Positions 1-9,040 of a stretch of 64,000 bases of DNA are shown in pieces. The stretch is from contig NZ_SCOM01000005.1 in assembly GCF_005508865.1 (NCBI RefSeq), positions 124,001-188,000 of the forward strand, written 5' to 3'. The notes under the pieces were generated by a model. That model was given only the letters and a program-made list of their open reading frames with translations. It did not search any database and was not told the DNA's origin. This DNA comes from Pseudomonas sp. F(2018) (lineage in GTDB: Bacteria > Pseudomonadota > Gammaproteobacteria > Pseudomonadales > Pseudomonadaceae). Position numbers and translations under genes: made by a program. Position 1 is the first letter of the stretch. Each line of letters begins with the position of its first letter.

Positions 1-1281
1 CTCGCTGGCGTAGTTGCCGAGCTTCTCCAGGGTGGTGGAGCCGATCTCCCGGCGCGGCACGTTGATCACCCGCAGGTAGGCGTTGTCGTCGTCCGGGTTG
101 ACCAGCAGGCGGAAGTAGCTCATCAGGTCCTTCACCTCCTGGCGGGCGAAGAAGCTGGTGCCGCCGGACAGGCGATAGGGGATCTGATGGTGCTGCAGCT
201 TCAGCTCCATCAGCTTGGCCTGGTAGTTGCCGCGGTAGAGGATGGCGAAGTCGCTGTACGGCCGCTCGGTGCGCAGATGCTCGGTGAGGATCTCCAGGGC
301 CACCCGCTCGCACTCGGCGTCTTCGTTGCGGGTGCGGATCACGCGGATCTCGTCGCCCATGCCCATCTCCGACCACAGCTGCTTCTCGAAGGCGTGCGGG
401 TTGTTGGCGATCAGGGTGTTGGCGCATTTGAGGATGCGGCTGGTGGAGCGGTAGTTCTGCTCCAGCATCACCACCTTCAGCGACGGGTAGTCCTCTTTCA
501 GCAGCATCAGGTTTTCCGGGCGCGCGCCGCGCCAGGCGTAGATCGACTGGTCGTCGTCGCCGACCACGGTGATCTGGTTGCGCATGCCCACCAGCAGCTT
601 CACCAGCAGGTACTGGCTGGAGTTGGTGTCCTGGTATTCGTCGACCAGCAGGTAGCGGATGCGGTTCTGCCACTTCTCCAGGATGTCCTTGTGTTCCTGG
701 AACAGCTTCACTGGCAGCAGGATCAGGTCGTTGAAGTCCACCGCGTTGTACGCCTTGAGCGTGCGCTGGTAATGCAGGTAGACGACCGCCGCGGTCTGCT
801 CCTTGGGGTTGCGCGCATTGGCCAGCGCCTGGTCCGGCAGGATCAGGTCGTTCTTCCAGCTGTCGATGTAGTTCTTGACCTCGTCGGCGCCGTCATCGCC
901 GGCGTATTCCTTCTGCATGATGTCGGTCAGCAGGGCCTTGATGTCGCCATCGTCGAAGATCGAGAAGCCCGGCTTGTAGCCCAGCGCTGCGTATTCCTTG
1001 CGGATGATGTTCATGCCCAGGTTGTGGAAGGTCGATACGGTCAGGCCGCGGGCCTCGGCGCCCTTGAGCAGGGTGCCGACGCGCTCCTTCATTTCGCGCG
1101 CGGCCTTGTTGGTGAAGGTCATGGCGACGATGTGGCGGGCCTGGATGCCGCAGTGCTGCACCAGGTGGGCGATCTTGCGGGTGATCACGCTGGTCTTGCC
1201 GGAGCCGGCGCCGGCGAGCACCAATAGAGGGCCGCCGACGTAGTTCACGGCTTCCTGCTGCCGAGGATTGAGTCGGGACAT
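1..1281 (-). CDS. rep: ATP-dependent DNA helicase Rep (3' part outside window)
   Basis: This is a superfamily 1A 3'-5' DNA helicase that helps replication forks past protein blocks. Reading the complement from 1281 gives a start MSRLNPRQQEAVNYVGG, then Walker A (AGAGSGKT), the Ia region (TFTNKAAREMKERV), Walker B LLVDEYQDTN and motif III VVGDDDQSIYAWRGA, followed by motif IV residues (LEQNYRST). The N-terminal opening and motif set fit Rep better than UvrD, which is the main alternative. There are 427 open codons up to base 1, so the C-terminal part lies outside the window. An in-frame ATG at 1290 adds three residues. Neither start has a strong Shine-Dalgarno sequence. The proE-like gene is divergent. 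Confidence 0.93.
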   Translation of the reverse strand, partial: MSRLNPRQQEAVNYVGGPLLVLAGAGSGKTSVITRKIAHLVQHCGIQARHIVAMTFTNKAAREMKERVGTLLKGAEARGLTVSTFHNLGMNIIRKEYAALGYKPGFSIFDDGDIKALLTDIMQKEYAGDDGADEVKNYIDSWKNDLILPDQALANARNPKEQTAAVVYLHYQRTLKAYNAVDFNDLILLPVKLFQEHKDILEKWQNRIRYLLVDEYQDTNSSQYLLVKLLVGMRNQITVVGDDDQSIYAWRGARPENLMLLKEDYPSLKVVMLEQNYRSTSRILKCANTLIANNPHAFEKQLWSEMGMGDEIRVIRTRNEDAECERVALEILTEHLRTERPYSDFAILYRGNYQAKLMELKLQHHQIPYRLSGGTSFFARQEVKDLMSYFRLLVNPDDDNAYLRVINVPRREIGSTTLEKLGNYASE

Positions 1282-1575
1282 GGAGGGCATTCGGTCTGCA
1301 AAAAAGAGGCGGCATTCTAGCAGCCGCCACGCCGTGGCGGGACGAGTGCAGACAGCCGCCGGGCGGGCCGAGTTCCGCATAAAAAGCTTAAGGATTGTGT
1401 GCTAAGTCACTATTTTTTAAGATCATGTACGGTTGTACCACCCGCACCCGGTTGCCGCTGCTATGCCTTTCCGGGAGGATGCGCAGAAATCTGCACAGGA
1501 CGGCAGAAAGAGAACGCCGAAAAACGGTGCACGCAGACGGGGTAAGTCTGTCTCGCTTGGCCTTGGGGAGGTCGT
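1282..1575. other. intergenic region between rep and the divergent EAL gene
   Basis: These 294 bases separate two divergent genes. An AT-rich patch at about 1378-1425 stands out from the GC-rich surroundings and is the likeliest place for promoters. I could not identify a convincing -35/-10 pair. No coding potential that fits the codon use of the neighbours is seen. Confidence 0.4.
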
Positions 1576-3249
1576 TTGTCCGCGCTCGTCGAACCCATGC
1601 GCTTGGTCCTGCTCGCCGAAAGGCCGGAGTGGGCGTCCTTGCTGCGCGCGCGGCTCGAAGTCATCGCCGGGGCCTACCCGCTGATCACCGCACCCTCCTG
1701 GGAGGCCGCCAGCAGCCTGTTCGACGACGGCGGCTGCGGCCTGCTGCTGACCACTCCCGCCTGTCGCCCGGCCCCCGGCCGTTGCTCGCTGCCCACCGTA
1801 CTGTTGCTCGACGAGGAGCCCGCCGAGGCGCCGACGGATGTCTACGACTGGCTGGTGCATAGCAGCCTCAGCGTCGATCTGCTGCGCCGCTGCCTGCGCT
1901 ACGCCGGTGAGCGTTCGCGCCTGCAGAACACCCTGCAGTGCCTGGCCGAGCAGGACCCGCTGACCGGCATCGCCAACCGCCAGGGCTTCCAGACCCTGCT
2001 GGCGGCGCGCCTGGCGGAATACCAAGGGCGTGGGCTGACGCTCGGCCACCTGGACCTGGACAACTTCAAGCACGTCAACGACGCCCTCGGCTACCAGGCC
2101 GGCGACCGCCTGATCCTGCAGGTGGTGGCGCGCCTCAAGGCGCAGCTGGAGGCCGGTGACGCCCTGGCGCGCCTGGGCAGCGACGAGTTCGCCCTGCTGG
2201 TCGACACCCGCCGCGATCCGGCCCGCGCCGAGCGCCTGGCCGAACGCATCACCGAGGCCCTGTCCGAGCCCTACTGGGTCGACGGCGAGAGCCTGCTGCT
2301 CGGCTGCAGCCTGGGCCTGGCCCATGCCCGCGCCGACGCCGGCGCCGACCCGCTGATGTGGCACGCGCATATCGCCATGCAGCAGGCCAAGGCGGCTCAG
2401 GGCTGTACCCATCATCTGTACGACGAACGCATCCATCGCGGCGCGCGCAGCATGGCCGATCTGGAGACCGAGCTGCGCCGCGCCCTGCGCCGCGACGAGC
2501 TGGAGCTGCACTACCAGCCGCGCCTGTGCCTGCAGAGCGGGCGCATCGTCGGCCTCGAGGCGCTGGTGCGCTGGCGTCACACCGAACGCGGCCTGCTCGG
2601 CCCGGACGAGTTCGTGCCGCTGGCCGAGGAGAGCGGGCTGATCGTGCCGCTCGGCTACTGGGTGATCTCCCGCGCCCTGCGCGACATGCAGTGGCTGCGT
2701 GGGCGCGGCCTGCCGGCGCTGCATATGGCGGTCAATCTGTCGTTCCGCCAGTTCCAGGATAGCCAGCTGCTGTCGACCCTCAGCCGCCTGATCGAAGAGC
2801 GCGGGGTGGACGCCCAGTGGCTGGAGTTCGAGCTGACCGAGACGGCCGTGATGCGCCGTAGCGAGCAGGTGCAGCAGACCATGCAGGCCCTCGGCCGGCT
2901 CGGCGTGCGCTTCTCGCTGGATGACTTCGGCACCGGCTTCTCCTCCTTCGTGCACCTCAACAACCTGCCGATCACCCTGCTGAAGATCGACAAGAGCTTC
3001 GTCGGCGGCATGGGTGAGCGCGCGGAGAATCGCCAGCTGGTGCGGGCCATGATCAACCTGGCGCACAACCTCCACCTGGAAGTGGTGGCCGAGGGCGTGG
3101 AGAACGCCGAGCAGTTGGCCCTGCTGCGCCAGTTCGGCTGCGACCAGGTGCAGGGCTACCTGATCAGCAAGCCGCTGCCGCTGGCCGACCTGGCGCGCTT
3201 CCTGGTGTTCGGCATGCGCCAGCCGCTGCTGGCCGGCATGCCGTCTTAG
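1576..3249 (+). CDS. EAL-domain c-di-GMP phosphodiesterase with degenerate GGDEF (ProE-like)
   Basis: This cytoplasmic protein of 557 residues probably hydrolyses c-di-GMP. Residues 1-125 form a receiver-like N-terminal region without a clear phospho-acceptor pattern. A GGDEF domain follows, with the signature changed to GSDEF at residue 201 and the upstream inhibitory RxxD site changed to EAGD. The EAL domain starts at residue 328 (LEALVRW) and keeps ELTE, DDFGTGFSS, KIDKSFV and EGVE, so phosphodiesterase activity is expected. A TTG start is chosen because GGGGAG lies 5 bases upstream; an ATG at 1597 is the alternative. The position next to rep matches PA5295 (ProE) of P. aeruginosa, from memory. 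Confidence 0.88.
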   Translation: MSALVEPMRLVLLAERPEWASLLRARLEVIAGAYPLITAPSWEAASSLFDDGGCGLLLTTPACRPAPGRCSLPTVLLLDEEPAEAPTDVYDWLVHSSLSVDLLRRCLRYAGERSRLQNTLQCLAEQDPLTGIANRQGFQTLLAARLAEYQGRGLTLGHLDLDNFKHVNDALGYQAGDRLILQVVARLKAQLEAGDALARLGSDEFALLVDTRRDPARAERLAERITEALSEPYWVDGESLLLGCSLGLAHARADAGADPLMWHAHIAMQQAKAAQGCTHHLYDERIHRGARSMADLETELRRALRRDELELHYQPRLCLQSGRIVGLEALVRWRHTERGLLGPDEFVPLAEESGLIVPLGYWVISRALRDMQWLRGRGLPALHMAVNLSFRQFQDSQLLSTLSRLIEERGVDAQWLEFELTETAVMRRSEQVQQTMQALGRLGVRFSLDDFGTGFSSFVHLNNLPITLLKIDKSFVGGMGERAENRQLVRAMINLAHNLHLEVVAEGVENAEQLALLRQFGCDQVQGYLISKPLPLADLARFLVFGMRQPLLAGMPS

Positions 3250-3287
3250 AGCGGATCAACCCGACGCCGCATGGCTGAATCGAGGGG

Positions 3288-3344
3288 TAGCCCGGATGCA
3301 ACCCGGGGGCGGAGTGGCCTGTTTCCCGGATGGCATCCGGGCTA
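3288..3344. repeat. 57-bp dispersed palindromic element, copy 1
   Basis: The element begins TAGCCCGGATG and ends with the complement CATCCGGGCTA, and holds an inner CCCGG-rich section. Near-identical copies lie at 45135-45191 (3 differences by eye) and 63187-63242. It lies between the convergent EAL and MATE genes and could fold into a hairpin that ends transcription from both sides, although no T-run follows. Confidence 0.85.
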
Positions 3345-3378
3345 GGTTCTCAAGCGCGTGCCGGGCTCTTGATTCTGT

Positions 3379-4767
3379 CTACGACAGGCAGGCCTCGGCG
3401 TCCGCGACCGGCTGCGGCCGCAGCATGCGCCCCATCTTCCATTCGAAGCCCAGGGTCAGGCCCACCGCCGCGCAGGCCAGGCCGCCGGCCAGGCCCCACC
3501 ACACGCCCTCGGCGCCCCAGCCCAGCGGGAAGGCCAGCGCCCAGGCCAGCGGAATGCCGATCACCCAGTAGCAGCCGATGCCCACCAGCAGGGTGGTCTT
3601 GCCATCCTTGAGGCCACGGATCGCGCCCATGGCGATGGTCTGGATGCCGTCGAACAGCTCGAACACCGCGGCTACCGCCAGCAGGCTCACGGCCATGGCC
3701 ACCACGGCAGCGAACTGCGGGTCGTGGCGGTCGAGGAACAGGCCCACCACCTGCTCCGGCAGCAGCCAGAACAGCACGGCGAAGCCGAGCATCAGCACGG
3801 CGCCACTGCCGATGCCCAGGCGCCCGGCGCGGCGCGCCTCGAGCAGGCGGCCGGCGCCGTAGTGCTGGCCGATGCGGAAGGTGGTGGCGTAGGAAATCCC
3901 CACCGGCACCATGAAGGCCACGTACACCGACATGATCGCCACCTGATGTGCGGCCAGCGCATGGCTGCCGATGGCGCCCATGCACAGGGCGGCGAAGGCG
4001 AACATGCCGGACTCCACCGCATAGGTGCCGCCGATTGGCAGGCCCAGGCGCAGCAGCTCCTTCAGCTCGGCCAGGCGCGGTTGCAGCAGGCCCTGGCGCA
4101 GTGGATAGGCGGCGTAGGCCGGATGGCGCAGCAGATGCAGGAACAGCAGCAGGGTCATCACATTGGCCACCACTGCGGTGACCAGGCCGATGCCGGCCAG
4201 GCCCAGCCTGGGCAGGCCGAACCAGCCGTGGATCAGCACATAGTTGAGGACGAAGTTGGCCAGCGCGCCGCCGATGCTGATGGCCATCACCGGGCCCGGC
4301 CGGCCGATGGCCGCCGGGAAGCCGCGCAGGGCCATGAAGCCGAGGTAGCCGGGCAGGGCGAACACCAGGGTGGAGAGAAACTGCATGGCGCCTTCGATGT
4401 TGTGCGGCTCTTGACCGAAATAGGCCAGCAGTGGGCCGAGGTTCCACAACAGCAGGCCGCAGGCCAGGGCCAGGCCCCAGGCCAGCCACAGGCCGTTCTG
4501 CGCCAGGCGGGTGACCCCGGCGGTGTCGCCGGCGCCGTGGCGGATGGCGATCAGGTTGCCCACTGCGGCCAGCACGCCGACGCAGAAGATCGAGATGAAT
4601 GAATAGCTGGCTGCGCCCAGGCCGCCAGCGGCCAGCTCGGCCGGGCCCAGCTTGCCCATCATCAGGGTGTCGGTGAACACCATCAGCACGTGGGCCAGCT
4701 GCGCGGCGATCAACGGGCCGGCGAGGCGGAAGAGGGCGGTGAGTTCGTCGCGTACGGCGTGCGGCAT
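3379..4767 (-). CDS. MATE-family multidrug efflux transporter (NorM type)
   Basis: This inner-membrane antiporter exports drugs or metabolites in exchange for Na+ or H+. The product has 462 residues, the usual MATE length, with about twelve hydrophobic segments and two homologous halves. The first half carries a typical opening (LFRLAGPLIAAQLAHVLM, then DTLMMGKLGPAELAAG). The order rep - EAL - MATE - LysR matches PA5296-PA5293 as remembered. The LysR-type gene at 4906 is divergent, with 138 bases between, and is the obvious candidate regulator. The substrate cannot be read from the sequence. Confidence 0.9.
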   Translation of the reverse strand: MPHAVRDELTALFRLAGPLIAAQLAHVLMVFTDTLMMGKLGPAELAAGGLGAASYSFISIFCVGVLAAVGNLIAIRHGAGDTAGVTRLAQNGLWLAWGLALACGLLLWNLGPLLAYFGQEPHNIEGAMQFLSTLVFALPGYLGFMALRGFPAAIGRPGPVMAISIGGALANFVLNYVLIHGWFGLPRLGLAGIGLVTAVVANVMTLLLFLHLLRHPAYAAYPLRQGLLQPRLAELKELLRLGLPIGGTYAVESGMFAFAALCMGAIGSHALAAHQVAIMSVYVAFMVPVGISYATTFRIGQHYGAGRLLEARRAGRLGIGSGAVLMLGFAVLFWLLPEQVVGLFLDRHDPQFAAVVAMAVSLLAVAAVFELFDGIQTIAMGAIRGLKDGKTTLLVGIGCYWVIGIPLAWALAFPLGWGAEGVWWGLAGGLACAAVGLTLGFEWKMGRMLRPQPVADAEACLS

Positions 4768-4905
4768 GATGAGTCTGGCTCAGTGAAAGGGCTTGCCCGC
4801 TGGAATCGGGCGAGCCGAGAATGCTGCAATTCTCCGGAGCCAGCCGCCGTCGCACAAAGGGAAAAAAGCGATGCCTGGCATGACTAATACTCATAGGTAA
4901 TCGCC

Positions 4906-5832
4906 ATGGGCCGCCGCCTGCCCCCGCTCTATGCCCTGCGCGCCTTCGAGGCCGCCGCCCGGCATGCCTCCTTCACCCGCGCCGCCGAGGAACTGGCCAT
5001 CACCCAGAGCGCGGTGAGCCGGCATATCCGCACCCTGGAGGAGCACTTCGGCTGCCGCCTGTTCGAGCGCGCCGGCCGCCACCTGCGTCTGAGCGAGAGT
5101 GCGCGCCTGCTGCTGCCGGGCGTGCGCGATGGCTTCGATGCGCTGGAGCGGGCCTGCACCGCGCTGAGCGCCGACGACGCCACCCTGCGCCTGAAGGCGC
5201 CCTCGACCCTGACCATGCGCTGGCTGCTGGCGCGGCTGTCGCGCTTCCGCCAGCGCAACGCCGATATCGAGGTGCAGCTGACCAGTGCCTGGATGGACGT
5301 GGACAAGGTCGACTTCCACCAGGAGCCCTTCGACTGCGCCGTGCTGCTCAGCAGCGGCGGTGCCTTCCCCGCCGAGTGGGAGAGCGTCGAGCTGTTCGCC
5401 GAATGGCTGATCCCGGTCTGCGCGCCGGAGGCGGCCGCCGATGGGCCTTGGGAGCTGGAGCGCCTGCAGGCCACGGAGCTGCTGCATCCGACGCCGGACC
5501 GCCGCGACTGGCGGCGCTGGGTGCAGGCCATGGGCCTGGAGGAGCGGGTACCGCTCAGGGGCGGCCAGGTGTTCGATACCCTGGAGCTGGGCATAGTGGC
5601 GGCGGCGCGCGGCTACGGGGTGTCCATCGGCGATCTGGTGATGGTCGCCGAGGATGTCGAGCAGGGCCGCCTCGGCCTGCCCTGGCCCAGCGCGGTGGCC
5701 AGTGGCGACAGCTATCACCTGGTCTGGCCGCGTGGCCGGCGCGGCGAGGAACGCCTGTGGCGCCTGCGCGATTTCCTCCTCGGCGAGGTGGCGCAGATGC
5801 GCCTGCCCCCGGTGCAGTGGATCAAGGCCTGA
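4906..5832 (+). CDS. LysR-family transcriptional regulator (GcvA-like)
   Basis: A DNA-binding regulator of 308 residues. The N-terminal winged helix-turn-helix is clear (residues 5-65, with LRAFEAAARHASFTRAAEEL and ITQSAVSRHIRTLE). The remainder is the periplasmic-binding-like effector domain. The opening LPPLYALRAFEAAAR is typical of the GcvA/AmpR subgroup. It is transcribed divergently from the MATE pump, which it may control. The co-inducer is unknown. The start has only a weak ribosome site (TAGGTA). Confidence 0.88.
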   Translation: MGRRLPPLYALRAFEAAARHASFTRAAEELAITQSAVSRHIRTLEEHFGCRLFERAGRHLRLSESARLLLPGVRDGFDALERACTALSADDATLRLKAPSTLTMRWLLARLSRFRQRNADIEVQLTSAWMDVDKVDFHQEPFDCAVLLSSGGAFPAEWESVELFAEWLIPVCAPEAAADGPWELERLQATELLHPTPDRRDWRRWVQAMGLEERVPLRGGQVFDTLELGIVAAARGYGVSIGDLVMVAEDVEQGRLGLPWPSAVASGDSYHLVWPRGRRGEERLWRLRDFLLGEVAQMRLPPVQWIKA

Positions 5833-6204
5833 TGCCGCCCGGGCCCGTGGCCTTGCAGGATTTCGATCGGGTTGCGTAAAAAATAATGGACTTTTACCGG
5901 GCGTGGCGCAGAGCGCTCATGGCCTTATGCGCCGAATAATGGCGCTTTCTGGCCGATATACCGATCTGATTCTTAAACGTTCTCGATAAGATTTGTTTGA
6001 CATATTTTACGGGCCTGGAGAGACTGTGCTGGCGGTTCGTCTGTTATGCGGCCGTCGCGGAAGGTTCGTTACCTCCCACTCCCATGCCTCCAGGCGAGGC
6101 CCCAGCTACGCCGCCGACAGACGGAACCGTGCCAAACAGGTAGCGCGTCGATCTCCCGACCCACCTGCACAGCAACGGCAGGCCGACCTGCCCCAAGGTG
6201 ACGT
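5833..6204. other. 372-bp intergenic region upstream of the gamma-glutamyl hydrolase
   Basis: No gene is supported here. It contains AT-rich sequence at 5876-6010, a small inverted repeat GCGCC (5929-5933) / GGCGC (5941-5945), and a TTGACA hexamer at 5996-6001. No good -10 hexamer lies 16-18 bases after that hexamer, so I do not call a promoter. The length suggests a regulated promoter for the gene at 6205. Confidence 0.4.
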
Positions 6205-7002
6205 ATGTCCAACAACAGCGCAAAGACCACTTCTGCCAAACGTAAACCCGTCGTGTTGATGTCCATGGGCGCCCAGGAGCGCAAGGGCCACGACTATCAG
6301 GTGATGACCCACAAATACATCGTGCCGCTGGTGGAGATCGCCGGCTGCGTGCCTGTGCTGGTGCCCACCTGCTGCGGTACCGAAGACCTCGAGCAGTACC
6401 TCGACATGGCCGACGGGGTGTACCTCACCGGCGCCGGCTCGAACATCGATCCGACCCTCTACGGCCAGGAGAACCTCACCCCGGAGAAGAGCCAGGATCG
6501 TGACCGCGACCTGTTCGACCTGCCGCTGATCAAGGCCGCCATCGCCCGCGGCCTGCCGATCTTCGGTATCTGCCGCGGCATGCAGGAAATCAACGTGGCC
6601 CTGGGCGGCGACATGTACCAGAAGCTCTACGCCGAGCCGGGCTTCAACGACCATCGCGAGAACACCGACGACCCGGTGGCCGTGCAGTACGCCGAGGCGC
6701 ACAAGGTGCGCATCGAGTCCGGCAGCTGGCTGGCCAAGGTGCTGGGCGGCGAGGAGATCGGCGTCAACTCCCTGCATGGTCAGGGGGTGAAGACCCTGGG
6801 CAAGGGCCTGGAGCCGCTGGCTCGCGCCGAAGACGGCCTGGTCGAGGCGTTCCATGCGCCGAGCCTGTCGCCCTTCCTGTTCGCCGTGCAGTGGCACCCG
6901 GAATGGCAGGCCGCGCAGAACCCGGATTCGGTGAAGATCTTCGAGGCCTTCGGCGAAGCCTGCCGCCAGCGCCAGGCGCGTAGCTGGTCGAGCGCCGCCT
7001 GA
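6205..7002 (+). CDS. class I glutamine amidotransferase, gamma-glutamyl-GABA hydrolase family (PuuD/PauD-like)
   Basis: This cytoplasmic hydrolase of 265 residues probably cleaves gamma-glutamyl intermediates of putrescine or other polyamine breakdown. The triad is visible: nucleophile Cys123 in GICRGMQEIN and His231/Glu233 in QWHPEW. GAGSNIDPTLYG is typical of the peptidase C26 group. Pseudomonas carries several paralogues (SpuA, PauD1, PauD2), and this copy stands alone with no polyamine genes nearby, so its exact substrate is open. A strong terminator follows at 7025. Confidence 0.85.
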   Translation: MSNNSAKTTSAKRKPVVLMSMGAQERKGHDYQVMTHKYIVPLVEIAGCVPVLVPTCCGTEDLEQYLDMADGVYLTGAGSNIDPTLYGQENLTPEKSQDRDRDLFDLPLIKAAIARGLPIFGICRGMQEINVALGGDMYQKLYAEPGFNDHRENTDDPVAVQYAEAHKVRIESGSWLAKVLGGEEIGVNSLHGQGVKTLGKGLEPLARAEDGLVEAFHAPSLSPFLFAVQWHPEWQAAQNPDSVKIFEAFGEACRQRQARSWSSAA

Positions 7003-7024
7003 CCCTGCGCATCGCTCAATTAAG

Positions 7025-7049
7025 AAGCCCGGCCTGTGCCGGGCTTTTT
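7025..7049 (+). terminator. Rho-independent terminator after the gamma-glutamyl hydrolase gene
   Basis: A nine-pair stem AAGCCCGGC/GCCGGGCTT with a CTGT loop runs into TTTTT. It lies 22 bases after the stop codon at 7002 and ends just before the convergent comM gene. Confidence 0.85.
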
Positions 7050-7052
7050 CAT

Positions 7053-8546
7053 TCAGGCCTGGACCGGCCGGTATTGCAGGGCCTCGGCCAGGTGGGGGCG
7101 GGCAATGTGCTCGACCTGCTCCAGGTCGGCCAGGGTGCGGGCCACCTTGAGCAGGCGGTGGGCGGCGCGCAGCGACAGGTTGAGGCGTTCGCAGGCCTGT
7201 TCCAGCCAGTGCTGGTCCTGCTCGGCCAGTGGGCAATGCCGGCGCAGGCCGGGCAGGTCGAGAAAGGCATTGGCGCAACCCTGACGCTTGAGCTGCCGTT
7301 GCCGCGCCAGGGCGACCCGGCCGGCGACGCTGGCGCTGTCTTCGCCCGGTTGCGCCGGTGCCTGCAGGCTGGTGCTCTCGCGCGCCACGGTGAGGTGCAG
7401 GTCGATGCGGTCGAGCAGCGGCCCGGATAGCTTGGCGCGGTAGCGCTGCACCTGGTCCGGCGAGCAGCGGCAACGCCCGCCGGGGTCGCCCAGGTAACCG
7501 CAGGGGCAGGGGTTCATCGCCGCCACCAGCTGAAAGCGGGCGGGGAAACGCACCTTGTCGCGGGCCCGGGCGATAACGATCTGTCCGCTCTCCAGCGGCT
7601 CGCGCAAGACTTCCAATACCTTTCTGTCGAACTCCGGCAATTCATCGAGGAACAGCACGCCCTGATGGGCCAGGGTGATTTCCCCGGGTTGCGGGCGACT
7701 GCCGCCACCGACCAGCGCCGGTCCGGAAGCAGAGTGGTGCGGTTGCCTGAACGGACGCTGCGGCCAGGCCGCCAGCGGCGCCAGGCTGGCCACCGAGTGG
7801 ATGGAGGCCACTTCCAGCGCCTCCTCCTCGGACAGCGGCGGGAGCAGGCCGGGCAGGCGGCTGGCGAGCAGGGTCTTGCCGGTGCCGGGCGGTCCGCTGA
7901 ACAACAGATTGTGGCCGCCGCTGGCGGCGATCAGCAGAGCGCGCTTGGCCGCCAGCTGGCCCTGCACTTCGGCCAGGTCCGGATAGGCCGGCACCTCGCG
8001 CAGCAGGCCGTTGGCCTGGTGCGGCGCCAGCGGCGTATGGCCGTTGAGGTGGGCGGCGATCTGCAGCAGGTGGTCGACTGCCAGCACCTTCAGGCCGGAA
8101 GCCAGGCAGGCCTCCTCGGCATTGGCGCTGGGCACCACCAGGGTGCGTCCGGCGGCGCGGGCAGCCAAGGCCGCCGGCAGCACGCCCTGTACCGGCCGCA
8201 GGGCGCCGGATAGCGCCAGTTCGCCGAGGCATTCCAGCTCGGCCAGGCTGTCCACCGGTACCTGGCCGCTGGCGGCCAGCACGCCGAGGGCGATGGCCAG
8301 GTCGAAGCGGCCACCGTCCTTGGGCAGGTCGGCAGGGGCGAGGTTGAGAGTGATGCGCCGCGCGGGGAATTCGAAGCCGGAGTTCTGGATGGCGCTGCGC
8401 ACGCGGTCCTTGCTTTCCTTGACCGCGGCCTCCGGCAGGCCAACCAGGGCCATGCTCGGCAAGCCGTTGGCCAGGTGCGCCTCGACGGTGACAGGCGGGG
8501 CTTCGACGCCGACCTGGGCGCGGCTGTGGACGATGGCCAGGGACAT
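7053..8546 (-). CDS. comM: ComM/YifB-family AAA+ ATPase (Mg-chelatase-like)
   Basis: A 497-residue cytoplasmic ATPase. ComM in Vibrio and Haemophilus is a hexameric helicase that promotes branch migration during natural transformation. The sequence shows the YifB N-terminal region (VGLPEAAVKESKDRVRSAI, LNLAPADLPKDGG), Walker A GPPGTGKT, Walker B VLFLDELPEF, and a cysteine-rich stretch CPCGYLGDPGGRCRCS. The start at 8546 follows an AAGGAG site. It lies 34 bases downstream of ubiK on the same strand. Whether this organism is naturally transformable is not shown here. Confidence 0.93.
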   Translation of the reverse strand: MSLAIVHSRAQVGVEAPPVTVEAHLANGLPSMALVGLPEAAVKESKDRVRSAIQNSGFEFPARRITLNLAPADLPKDGGRFDLAIALGVLAASGQVPVDSLAELECLGELALSGALRPVQGVLPAALAARAAGRTLVVPSANAEEACLASGLKVLAVDHLLQIAAHLNGHTPLAPHQANGLLREVPAYPDLAEVQGQLAAKRALLIAASGGHNLLFSGPPGTGKTLLASRLPGLLPPLSEEEALEVASIHSVASLAPLAAWPQRPFRQPHHSASGPALVGGGSRPQPGEITLAHQGVLFLDELPEFDRKVLEVLREPLESGQIVIARARDKVRFPARFQLVAAMNPCPCGYLGDPGGRCRCSPDQVQRYRAKLSGPLLDRIDLHLTVARESTSLQAPAQPGEDSASVAGRVALARQRQLKRQGCANAFLDLPGLRRHCPLAEQDQHWLEQACERLNLSLRAAHRLLKVARTLADLEQVEHIARPHLAEALQYRPVQA

Positions 8547-8580
8547 GGATCACTCCTTGATCGCATGCCCGCCGATGGGC

Positions 8581-8841
8581 TTACTCGGCGGGTGGTTTCT
8601 GTTGGGCTTCCAGCTCCGCCAGCTTGGCTTCCAGTGCTTCCAGGCGGGCGCGGGTGCGAGCCAGCACGGCCATCTGACTGTCGAATTCCTCGCGGCTGAC
8701 CAGATCCAGCTTGCCGAAGGCGCTCTGCAGCAGGGCCTTGAGCTGCGCCTCGAACTCGCTGCGCGGCAGTGGATTCTCACCGCTGAACAGGCGCGAGGCA
8801 TGGCTGGCGAGGGTATCGAGAATGGCTTTGGGCGGCAGCAT
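8581..8841 (-). CDS. ubiK: ubiquinone biosynthesis accessory factor UbiK (YqiC family)
   Basis: A small protein of 86 residues that, by family knowledge, supports the soluble Ubi complex of aerobic ubiquinone synthesis together with UbiJ. The N-terminal half is amphipathic (LDTLASHASRLF) and the C-terminal half is a predicted coiled coil (DSQMAVLARTRARLEALEAK). Size and layout fit the family. The gene is divergent from glnK and directly upstream of comM. Confidence 0.85.
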   Translation of the reverse strand: MLPPKAILDTLASHASRLFSGENPLPRSEFEAQLKALLQSAFGKLDLVSREEFDSQMAVLARTRARLEALEAKLAELEAQQKPPAE

Positions 8842-8948
8842 GGGCGGTTTATTCCGTGAGCAAACGGCCGGCAGTGTAGCACGCAGCCCGCGCCGGCCAG
8901 GGTTGGACGGTCAGTGCACGATTTTTGATCATCACCGGGAGCTGCTGC

Positions 8949-8964
8949 GCACCAATGCTGTGCA
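8949..8964. promoter_or_regulatory. candidate NtrC binding site
   Basis: GCACCAATGCTGTGCA resembles the NtrC consensus GCAC-N5-TGGTGC, with one half perfect and the other matching four of six bases. It lies about 80-90 bases upstream of the -24 element, a normal distance for an enhancer. A second weak half-site (TGCAC) is at 8915-8919. Confidence 0.5.
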
Positions 8965-9040
8965 ATGACCTGCCAGTCAATTTCCTCGAATCACCGCAGC
9001 GCGGCACTAACTGCATGAAAAAGTGGCCTTTTGGCATAGC

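Noticed and set aside
187..1227. 346-codon plus-strand reading frame
   Set aside because: Antisense shadow of rep; its codons are out of frame with the helicase motifs and its residue mix is that of the complement of GC-rich coding DNA.
1423..3075. 550-codon minus-strand reading frame
   Set aside because: Shadow of the EAL gene; no domain recognised, and the plus strand has clear GGDEF/EAL motifs.
5996..6001. TTGACA -35 box of a sigma-70 promoter
   Set aside because: No -10-like hexamer at 16-18 bases downstream, so not called as a promoter.
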